Shown here: positions 50,690 through 57,531 of the stretch, piece after piece
Numbering within the stretch: the stretch's first letter is position 1
Layout: each line of letters begins with the position of its first letter
Origin: CALDTK01 sp965215115
GTDB taxonomy: Bacteria > Bacteroidota > Bacteroidia > Chitinophagales > Saprospiraceae
DNA: 64,000 nt
Reading direction: 5' to 3'
Assembly: GCA_965215115.1 (NCBI GenBank)
Contig: OZ244050.1
Location: 2,790,001 to 2,854,000 of the forward strand
Position numbers and translations under genes: made by a program
Notes under the pieces: generated by a model
Told to the model about the DNA's origin: nothing
The model's database searches: none
Seen by the model: only the letters and a program-made list of their open reading frames with translations

Positions 50690-53032
50690 CTACGCTGCCT
50701 CACTGCGGTCGGGCAGCGCGCGCGCCACCTCGTCGAGCTGTTGCTGGAGGTCACCGTCGATGCTGCCGCGCACCCACCGGGCGCCTGGCTTGGCGTGGCC
50801 GGCGGCTCCGTTGCTGGCGAGGCTCATGGCGGCGGCCACGCGGTTGCGCGAGATCCAGAAGGCGAGCGTGCTCTCGGCCCCCTGGTTCTGGTTGATCCCG
50901 CGCTCCATGAGGCCGTCGAAACAACTGCCGCGCTCGGCGTGGAAGAGCGGCAGCCCGAGGTCGTTGCGGCCCATGAACCACTCGAAGCTGATCGTCGCGC
51001 GGCGCAGGTCGCCCTCGTCGTGGGTGTGCTCGTACCAGCGGGTGTAGAGCATCACCATCCCCATCGCGTCGATGGGCTGCTGGTCGAACTTGCAGGGCTC
51101 CTCGCCGCGGCGCATGAAACTGTGGCACCCGACGGGGTGGATCATGTGGTCCTCGAAGGTGTGCGTCTCGAGGAAACGCGTCGTCGCCTCCGCGATCTCG
51201 CGGTAGCGGGCCTCCCCGGTGATGAGGTGGAGCTCGAGCATCGACAGCGGCAGCACGGCATTCCCGTACGTGAGCACGTTCTCGAACCAGTGCCACGTCC
51301 CGTCGCTCACGGCCGCGAACTCAGTGACGAGGAACTCCCCGAGCTCGCGGGCGTAGGGTTTGACGTTCTCGGAGTACTGCTCGGACCTGCTCAGCGCCGC
51401 GAGCCCCATGATGACGTAGGCCACGGCCCGGAGGCTCCGCAGGCCCTCGAGGTGGGGCCGCAGCCCGAGGTAGAGCTGCCACGCGAGGTCCTTGTGGTCC
51501 TGGCTCACGGCCTCGCTCGCGAGCAGGGTCCCGAGGCACCAGGCGGCGCGCCCGAGGCTGTCGTCCGAACCGACCTTGTCGAGGTAGTTGCGGTCGTAGC
51601 CCACGAAGTTGTGCATCGCGCCGTCGCGCTTCTGGAGGTAGTGCAGCAGCGCGAGGTAGTTGTCGAGCAGGGGCTCGATCTCGGGCCGGGGCAGGCCCTG
51701 CTCGAGGGCCTGGACGCAGAAGATGATCGCGCGGGCGTTGTCGTCGAGGCAGTAGCCCTCCTTGCGGTTCGGGAGGTGGTAGCTGGCGTGCTGCAGGAGC
51801 CCCGTGTCGTCGGTGAGGCGCCGGATGTGCTGCACGTCGACCTTCGGCAGCTGTTGCACGCCGCGCAGGGGACTCTTCTGCCGGCGGTAGTTGGCGCGCA
51901 CCTGGTCGAGCACGTCGAGGTAGGTCCGGCCCTGCATGGTCCAGGTGGTGAGTTGTCCGTAGGCCTTGGCGGCTTGGCGCAGGCGCTGCTGTAGTTCGGG
52001 GTTTTGCCGCAAGGCCACCAGCTCCTCGCCGAGTTGGCGGCTGTCGCCAAAACCGTAGAGCAGTCCACGGCCCTCGGTCAGGATCTCCTTGGCGTGCCAG
52101 AAGGGGGTACTCAGTACAGCACAACCGGCGCCGACGGCGTAGGACAGGGTCCCGCTCGTGATCTGGGCTTCGTTCGGGTAGGGGAGGACGTAGGTGTCGG
52201 CGGCGAGCAGGTAGTCGCTGAGCAGCTCCTCGTCGGCGAACTTGTTGTCGAAGCGGACATTGCCCGCGAGCCCCAACTCTTCGACGCGCGCCCACAGGCT
52301 CTCGCGGTAGGCCTCGCCCTCGTGTGCGAGCACGTGCGGGTGGGTCTTGCCGAGCAAAATGTAGAGGAAGTCCGGATCGACGGCCTGCAGCGCCGGCAGG
52401 GCCTCGATGGCGGTCTCGATGCCCTTGCCACGACCGAGGTGCCCGAAGGTGAGCAGCGTGTTGCGCTCCCCGAGCCCGAGCAACTCGCGCGCCTGCCCGC
52501 GGCGGGAGTAGTCGTAGCTCGGCGACCCGTGCTCGATGCAGCTGATGCGGTCGGCCGGGATGCGGTACACCTGCTGCAGCATGCGCACGGCGAGTTGGCT
52601 CATGACGATGAGGCGCTGCGACAGGGCCCCGAGGCGCTGAATGATGAGGCGCTGCTGGTCGTTGGGTTGGCGCAGGACCGTGTGCAGGGTCACGACGAGC
52701 GGTTTGTGGAGCCTTTCGGCAAAACTCAGGATGTGCTCCCCGGCCTCCCCGCCGAAGATCCCGAACTCGTGCTGGAGGATGACGGCGTCGACGTCGGAGC
52801 GGTTGAGGTACTCGGCGGTCTTGATGTAGTCCTTGCGCTCGTGCTCGCCGATGGCGCGGATGACCTCGGGCGGGTACGCGTAGCCCTCGCGGTCGTTGAT
52901 GGCCACCACGGCCGTGGTGACGGCCTCACGGCGCTTCTTGGCGGCCTTCGCGATGCCGTCGGCGATGTGCTGCGTGAAGGTGGCGATGCCGCACTGGCGC
53001 GGGGGGTAATTTCCGACGAAGACGAGGTTCAT
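50690..53032 (-). CDS. GT4 glycosyltransferase fused to an alpha/alpha-barrel-like domain
   Basis: 780 residues. The N-terminal half (1 to about 375) is a GT-B glycosyltransferase: FVGNYPPRQCGIATFTQHIA, LQHEFGIFGGEAGEHIL, LLTFGHLGRGKGIETAIEAL and LPYPNEAQITSGTLSYAVGA. The C-terminal half (about 400-770) is helical with GYCLDDNARAIIFCVQALEQ, SDDSLGRAAWCLGTLLA and GLPLFHAERGSCFDGLM, resembling glycoside-processing alpha/alpha toroids. This fusion usually accompanies GH130 in Bacteroidota. It may make or remodel a mannose-containing oligosaccharide; the product is unknown. Three mini-hairpins are inside, two of them facing each other 23 nt apart. Confidence 0.9.
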   Translation of the reverse strand: MNLVFVGNYPPRQCGIATFTQHIADGIAKAAKKRREAVTTAVVAINDREGYAYPPEVIRAIGEHERKDYIKTAEYLNRSDVDAVILQHEFGIFGGEAGEHILSFAERLHKPLVVTLHTVLRQPNDQQRLIIQRLGALSQRLIVMSQLAVRMLQQVYRIPADRISCIEHGSPSYDYSRRGQARELLGLGERNTLLTFGHLGRGKGIETAIEALPALQAVDPDFLYILLGKTHPHVLAHEGEAYRESLWARVEELGLAGNVRFDNKFADEELLSDYLLAADTYVLPYPNEAQITSGTLSYAVGAGCAVLSTPFWHAKEILTEGRGLLYGFGDSRQLGEELVALRQNPELQQRLRQAAKAYGQLTTWTMQGRTYLDVLDQVRANYRRQKSPLRGVQQLPKVDVQHIRRLTDDTGLLQHASYHLPNRKEGYCLDDNARAIIFCVQALEQGLPRPEIEPLLDNYLALLHYLQKRDGAMHNFVGYDRNYLDKVGSDDSLGRAAWCLGTLLASEAVSQDHKDLAWQLYLGLRPHLEGLRSLRAVAYVIMGLAALSRSEQYSENVKPYARELGEFLVTEFAAVSDGTWHWFENVLTYGNAVLPLSMLELHLITGEARYREIAEATTRFLETHTFEDHMIHPVGCHSFMRRGEEPCKFDQQPIDAMGMVMLYTRWYEHTHDEGDLRRATISFEWFMGRNDLGLPLFHAERGSCFDGLMERGINQNQGAESTLAFWISRNRVAAAMSLASNGAAGHAKPGARWVRGSIDGDLQQQLDEVARALPDRSEAA
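52001..52015 (+). repeat. GTTTT mini-hairpin copy (in GT4-fusion gene)
   Basis: GTTTT-GCC-GCAA-GGC; encodes ALRQN. Confidence 0.85.
52039..52053 (-). repeat. GTTTT mini-hairpin copy (in GT4-fusion gene)
   Basis: Plus strand GGC-TGTC-GCC-AAAAC; encodes GFGDS, opposite in direction to the copy at 52001. Confidence 0.85.
52711..52725 (-). repeat. GTTTT mini-hairpin copy (in GT4-fusion gene)
   Basis: Plus strand GCC-TTTC-GGC-AAAAC; encodes SFAER. Confidence 0.85.
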
Positions 53033-53443
53033 CCGCTGCGTTTGGGGGTGAGCTCCACGGGCGGATACCGGGTGGAGTCATTTTAGGGTTTTGGTCGGGG
53101 TGCCGACGCCCGGGCGTCTGAGGGTATAAGCACCGGGAGGGGTGTGTTTGTTCCCGGGGGCGGTGTATGAATTGCGTACGTCGGGAGGGGCGGGGACGGG
53201 GCGCTAGCGCCGTGGCTCGGTGAGGGGGTGTCGGGGGGCCTGGTGTATAGTAAGGTCGAGACGCCTGACGGGCCGTCGTGACGGGCCGTGTTTGCCTGCT
53301 TAGAGAAGGGGCCCCTTCCCCTTCTCTAAGCAGGCAAACACGGCTGTGCTACCGGCCGTGCATACGTGCCGAGCGTGAAGTATGTTCCCCCCCCGGCACC
53401 CACGTACGGCAACGCCGCAGGCCATCACCGCCGCAGCCCGCCC
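53033..53443. other. Palindrome-rich intergenic region
   Basis: 411 bases without a convincing gene. It holds a long perfect hairpin (53285-53344), perfect palindromes GACGCCCGGGCGTC (about 53104-53117) and GGCGCTAGCGCC (about 53198), and a repeated TGACGGGCCGTG just before the long hairpin. It should also contain the promoter of the GT4 pair. Confidence 0.6.
53285..53344. repeat. Perfect 27-bp inverted repeat (6-nt loop)
   Basis: Arms 53285-53311 and 53318-53344 are fully complementary with loop CCCCTT. It lies about 100 nt beyond the stop of the minus-strand gene at 53444. There is no T tract on either strand, so a simple terminator is not certain. Confidence 0.93.
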
Positions 53444-55372
53444 TCACCCCATCGTCTCCAACTGCCGAATCAACCGCCCGCTGATCCGCAGGAAGTCCAT
53501 CTCGGTGATGATGCCGATCAACTCGTCGTCCTTCACCACCGGCAGCGAGCCTACCTTGTTGGTGCGCATCAGGTCCATCGCCTCGACGATCGTATTCTGC
53601 GGCCCGACGGTGATCGGCTTGTCGACCATGATCTCCTTGATCGTCGTCTTCTCGGTGGACATCGCGCGGCTCAGGCGCACGTGGTGACGCAGCATCAGGC
53701 GCGCGGTCACGAGTCCGCACAGGTGCCCCTGGTCGTCCTCGACGGGCATGTAGCGGATCTTGCGCCAGTCCATCATCTCCGCCACGAGGTCGATCAGGTC
53801 GTCCGAGTGGCACGTGAACAGGTCCGTCTCCATGAACTCCTCCACGAGCAGGCGCTTCGGCGCGTACTGCGGCATGGCCTCCGCGTCGGCCAGGGGCCAC
53901 TCGTGCACGGGCTTGCCCCCGGCGGCGTTGTGCATCATCGCGGCCGTCATGTTGCTCAGGGCCTCGTCGCGCCCGACGCTCGCCTTGAGCTTCGTGAAGC
54001 TCTTGAGTTGCCAGCGCGCACCCGTGCTTACCCTCTTGACGCGCTCCTCGACGATCCCCAGGTAGCGGTCGACGTCGCCGGCGTCGATCCCGCGCTCGGC
54101 GAGGCCCTCGCGTGCCATCGGGAGGATCTCCTCGGTGAGCAGCGTCGAGGCGAGCACCTTGCCCTCGCCGAACCAGTTGAACTTAGAGTCGATCCCGAAC
54201 TGCGCCGCCTTCGCGAAGTTGTCGGCCACGTCGTCGAAGGACATGTGGTCGCGGATGTCGTCCACGCGCTTCGCCATCCCGACCATGGCCCCGAGCCACA
54301 GCGCGGCGTTGGCGATCTCGTCGGCGGTGGTGGGGCCTGCCGGCAAAACGCGGTTCTCGATCCGCAGGTGGGGCTTGCCGGTGTCGGAGATGCCGTAGCA
54401 GGGGCGGTTCCACCGGTAGACGGTCGAGTTGTTGACCTGGAGCCCGTGCAGGCGCGGCACCTTGCCCGCGGCGATGTCGGCGAGGCTATCGTCGTCGATG
54501 TCGGCGGCGAGCAACACGCGGAACCGCGACAGGTCCTCGCGGTAGATGTCGAGGATGGACTTGTCCACCCAGCTCTTCCCGAAGCTCACCCGCGGCGCGC
54601 GCTCGCGCATGTGGTCCTTCGTCGAGCGCGTGTCGAGGGCCTGCTGGAACAGCGCGATGCGGTTCTCGTGCCACAGCCTGCGCCCGAACACGATCGGGGA
54701 GTTGACGGCTGTCGCCAAAACCGGTCCCGTGAGCGCCTGCGAGATGTTGTACATCTTGACGAACTCCCGCGAGCTCACCTGCAGGTGCACCTGGAAACTC
54801 GTGTTCGCCGCCTCGATCAGCGGTGAGTCGTGCGTGATCGTGAGCTCGTCGATGCCCTTGAGGCGGATCTCGTAATTGCCGCCCGACTTATGGCTGTCGA
54901 TCGCCTCCATCAGGGCGCGGTAGCGCGGGCGGGGCGTGAGGTTGGAGATGTCGAGGTCGCCCTTGCGCAAGGTGGGCAGGATGCCCGTCAGCACCACGGC
55001 CGCGTTGTGGGGCGCGGCGGCGGCGTTGATGAGCCGCAGGTGCTCGTCGACCTCCGCGTGGATCTTCGCGAGGGCATCCCCGGAGAAGACGTGCGGCGTG
55101 AGGTTGGTCTCGAGGTTGTGCTTCGCGAGCTCGGAGTCGGCCCAGGGGTACTCCTCGAGGGCCTCGAGGATCGTGGTGTTGATCGGGGCGGCCTTGTAGG
55201 TGCGCCGGTCGACGAGGCACATCTCCTGCTCGGCGCCGATGCGGACGATGTCATTCTCGAACCAGTCGTTGTCGAGCATGTACTCCAGGGCCTGCAGGTC
55301 GCGGAGGATGTGGCGCACGAAGGCTTGGGACTGGACTGGGTCTCCGGGGAGACGAACGTTGGCAACACCCAT
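53444..55372 (-). CDS. Glutamate-cysteine ligase-like (GCS2) protein fused to CBS domains
   Basis: 642 residues. The first ~480 resemble the GCS2 carboxylate-amine ligase family: IRIGAEQEMCLVDRRTYKA-type start (here VRIGAEQEMCLVDRR), HNLETNLTPHVFSGD, EAANTSFQVHLQVSSREFV and PHLRIENRVLPAGPTTADEI. Two CBS motifs follow (about 510-640): METDLFTCHSDDLIDLVAEM with VEDDQGHLCGLVTARLML, and IMVDKPITVGPQNTIVEAMD with VVKDDELIGIITEMDFL. CBS pairs bind adenine nucleotides, so ATP-dependent ligation may be under energy control. The substrate is unknown; gamma-glutamylcysteine synthesis is only one option. Two mini-hairpins are inside. Confidence 0.82.
   Translation of the reverse strand: MGVANVRLPGDPVQSQAFVRHILRDLQALEYMLDNDWFENDIVRIGAEQEMCLVDRRTYKAAPINTTILEALEEYPWADSELAKHNLETNLTPHVFSGDALAKIHAEVDEHLRLINAAAAPHNAAVVLTGILPTLRKGDLDISNLTPRPRYRALMEAIDSHKSGGNYEIRLKGIDELTITHDSPLIEAANTSFQVHLQVSSREFVKMYNISQALTGPVLATAVNSPIVFGRRLWHENRIALFQQALDTRSTKDHMRERAPRVSFGKSWVDKSILDIYREDLSRFRVLLAADIDDDSLADIAAGKVPRLHGLQVNNSTVYRWNRPCYGISDTGKPHLRIENRVLPAGPTTADEIANAALWLGAMVGMAKRVDDIRDHMSFDDVADNFAKAAQFGIDSKFNWFGEGKVLASTLLTEEILPMAREGLAERGIDAGDVDRYLGIVEERVKRVSTGARWQLKSFTKLKASVGRDEALSNMTAAMMHNAAGGKPVHEWPLADAEAMPQYAPKRLLVEEFMETDLFTCHSDDLIDLVAEMMDWRKIRYMPVEDDQGHLCGLVTARLMLRHHVRLSRAMSTEKTTIKEIMVDKPITVGPQNTIVEAMDLMRTNKVGSLPVVKDDELIGIITEMDFLRISGRLIRQLETMG
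54335..54349 (-). repeat. GTTTT mini-hairpin copy (in GCS2-CBS gene)
   Basis: Plus strand GCC-TGCC-GGC-AAAAC; encodes VLPAG. Confidence 0.85.
54707..54721 (-). repeat. GTTTT mini-hairpin copy (in GCS2-CBS gene)
   Basis: Plus strand GGC-TGTC-GCC-AAAAC; encodes VLATA. Confidence 0.85.
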
Positions 55373-55475
55373 AATTAGCGCACAAGTAAGCGTGAAAGGT
55401 AGAGACCTACCGTACGGGCTAAGTTATTGTCGCCCGGGAAACGCTAACACGCCTCGGCGACGTTGGTGTAGCCGT

Positions 55476-56012
55476 ATGCTCAAACCGTCGACCCTCGCCG
55501 CGCTCGCACTCACGCTGGCCGCCTCCCTGCTCCTCGCGGGCTGCGGCGAGAAGGAGGTCCAGGGCACGCGCCTCCAGTTTACCCCCCGAGTCTTCACCGT
55601 CGGCGCCGGGCTCAATCAGGCCTTCTCGCACTCGTTCCAGCTGCAGAGGCTCCCCACCGAGCAGGACCGTTTCGAGCGCGAGACCGGCAAGCCGTGGGGC
55701 GAGTGGAAGCGTGTCGTCCCGGAGCGGGCCTCCCTGACGGTCAACGAAGCCGGCCTCAACTGGGGCTTCGCCTACGAGGTCATCGTGAAGGCCTACACCG
55801 ACGACATCCGCGAGGCGCGCGAGATCTTCTACCGCGACCAGATCCGCGACAACGTCGGTCCGCGCCTCGACTTGATACCCTCCGAAATAGACCTCAAGGA
55901 GCTATTCGGCGGACCGGAAATCAACCTCATCGTCGAGTTCCGCACCATCAAGTCCTCCCCCGCGCAGAGCATCCCGGCCACGTTGACCTGGTCGTTCAGT
56001 GGGCAGGAGTAA
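55476..56012 (+). CDS. Lipoprotein of unknown function
   Basis: 178 residues from the ATG at 55476, with a lipoprotein signal (LALTLAASLLLAGC at about 9-22). The mature part is beta-rich, with LQFTPRVFTVGAGLNQAFSH, FERETGKPWGEWKRVVPERA and FGGPEINLIVEFRTIKSS. No family was recognised. It is divergent from the GCS2-CBS gene and is followed within 6 nt by a mini-hairpin element. Confidence 0.75.
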   Translation: MLKPSTLAALALTLAASLLLAGCGEKEVQGTRLQFTPRVFTVGAGLNQAFSHSFQLQRLPTEQDRFERETGKPWGEWKRVVPERASLTVNEAGLNWGFAYEVIVKAYTDDIREAREIFYRDQIRDNVGPRLDLIPSEIDLKELFGGPEINLIVEFRTIKSSPAQSIPATLTWSFSGQE

Positions 56013-56337
56013 AGGGCGTTTTGGCGAAAGCTAAACCCTCATATCGGCGCCAGAACGGACGCTGTACGAGCCCGCAGCCTACGGTTTAGCGTGTCTTCAG
56101 CGCGCGACCTCTCGGCGGAGCCGACCTTAACGATGGCTTATCCCACCTGGCTGCAGCTCGCCACACACAGCTCGCCTTCGGCTCGGAGGGGCACGCTAAA
56201 GCGCGCTGAACCGTGGGCCGGCGTGTCCGTCTAGTGTTTTCGCTAGCGCTTAATGCCCCCCACATCCCGATACCCCTCCCGTACGTTAGTCGCATCTTCG
56301 CGCTGCCCTAGGTGACTCAGTAGCCCCCCCCTTGTCT
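56013..56337. other. Intergenic region with imperfect inverted repeats
   Basis: 325 bases upstream of the efflux genes. TTTAGCGTG (56085-56093) is inverted at 56192-56200. ACGGTTTAGCG (56081-56091) also pairs with 56204-56214 with one mismatch, so two alternative stems are possible. No gene was found. The efflux promoter should be near the 3' end, where TACGTTAG (about 56282) is only a weak box. Confidence 0.5.
56018..56032 (+). repeat. GTTTT mini-hairpin copy with one G.T pair (intergenic)
   Basis: GTTTT-GGC-GAAA-GCT, 6 nt after the lipoprotein stop; the outer pair is G.T. Confidence 0.7.
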
Positions 56338-57453
56338 ATGCATCCAGCCCTACGCATCGGCCTCCAGGTCGTGACCGTGCTCGCGCTCATCGCCGCCGGC
56401 GTAGCCATCAGCTACCGCCTCAAGAACAGCACGCCCCCAGCGCCGAAGAAGCCCAGCGTCACGGCCGTGCGCGAGGTCGACACCCAGGTGCCGGTCGCGG
56501 CGAAGGTCGACCTGGACGTGCCGCTGCAGGGGCGCCTCGTCGCCTTCCAGACCGCGCCCGTGATCGCGGAGGTGACCGGGGTCTTCGACCAGTCCGCCCA
56601 CGCCTTCAAGGTCGGGGTCACCTACCGCAAGGGGGAGGTGCTGGCGCGCATCAACGACACCGAGGCCCGCTACACGCTCCTAGCCCAGAAGAGCACCCTG
56701 GCCCGCATCATCGCGCAGGCCATGCCGGAGCTCAAGATCGACTACCCGGAGACCTTCCCGGCCTGGGACGCGTACCTGCGGGCGTTCGACCCCGAGCGGA
56801 CGCTGCCCGCCCTGCCCGCCGCCGCCACCGACGCGGCGCGGTTCTACCTCAACGCCAAGGACATCTACGGGCAGTACTACAACATCAAAGCCTCCGAGGA
56901 GCGCTTCAGTAAGTACACCTTGAGGGCACCGTTTACGGGTGTTTTGACGGAAGTCTCGACCACGACCGGCGCACTGGTCCGCTCGGGGCAGCCCCTGGGC
57001 ACACTCACGGCCTCCGACTACGAACTGGCGGCGAGCGTGCCGGTCCGGGACCTCGGCTTCCTGCCCGTCGGCGCGAAGGCCACCCTCACCGGGCCGAACG
57101 GCGAGACCTACCGCGGGACGGTGTCGCGGCTCTCGACCCAGATCGACCCGAACACGCAGGCGGCCACGGTGTACCTGAGCGTCTCGGGCGCCGGCCTGCG
57201 GGAGGGGCTCTTCCTCAGGGGCGAAGTCCGCGGCGCCTCCCTCGACGGCGTCGTGGAACTCGACCAGCGACTCCTGGTCGGCGAGGACGAGGTGTACGTC
57301 GTGCCGGACAGTAGCCTGGCCTTGCGGCAGGTGGAGGTGGTGCGGAGGGTCGGGGACAAAGTGTACATCCGGGGGCTGCCGCGGGACCTACCGGTCTTGA
57401 ACGAATCGGTTTCGGGGGCGTACGAAGGGATGAAGGTGCGCTCGCGGGGGTGA
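56338..57453 (+). CDS. RND efflux periplasmic adaptor (HlyD/MFP family)
   Basis: 371 residues from the ATG at 56338. One N-terminal transmembrane helix (LQVVTVLALIAAGVAISYRL) anchors it. The barrel-sandwich hybrid domain has APVIAEVTGVFDQ with YRKGEVLARINDTEARYTL and YTLRAPFTGVLTEVSTTTGA. A beta-barrel and a membrane-proximal domain follow. It joins the RND pump to the outer-membrane channel. The permease starts 78 nt downstream. A mini-hairpin with a GAC/GTC stem encodes VLTEV inside the lipoyl-like motif, where the residues are typical of the family. Confidence 0.92.
   Translation: MHPALRIGLQVVTVLALIAAGVAISYRLKNSTPPAPKKPSVTAVREVDTQVPVAAKVDLDVPLQGRLVAFQTAPVIAEVTGVFDQSAHAFKVGVTYRKGEVLARINDTEARYTLLAQKSTLARIIAQAMPELKIDYPETFPAWDAYLRAFDPERTLPALPAAATDAARFYLNAKDIYGQYYNIKASEERFSKYTLRAPFTGVLTEVSTTTGALVRSGQPLGTLTASDYELAASVPVRDLGFLPVGAKATLTGPNGETYRGTVSRLSTQIDPNTQAATVYLSVSGAGLREGLFLRGEVRGASLDGVVELDQRLLVGEDEVYVVPDSSLALRQVEVVRRVGDKVYIRGLPRDLPVLNESVSGAYEGMKVRSRG
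56941..56955 (+). repeat. GTTTT mini-hairpin copy (in adaptor gene), GAC/GTC stem
   Basis: GTTTT-GAC-GGAA-GTC, a compensated stem variant; encodes VLTEV. Confidence 0.85.
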
Positions 57454-57531
57454 GGGGGCCTTGGCGGCAGGCCGGACCGTATTAAACACTTCACCCTCGA
57501 ACACTTCACCTTTCGATAATTAACCAAGAGC

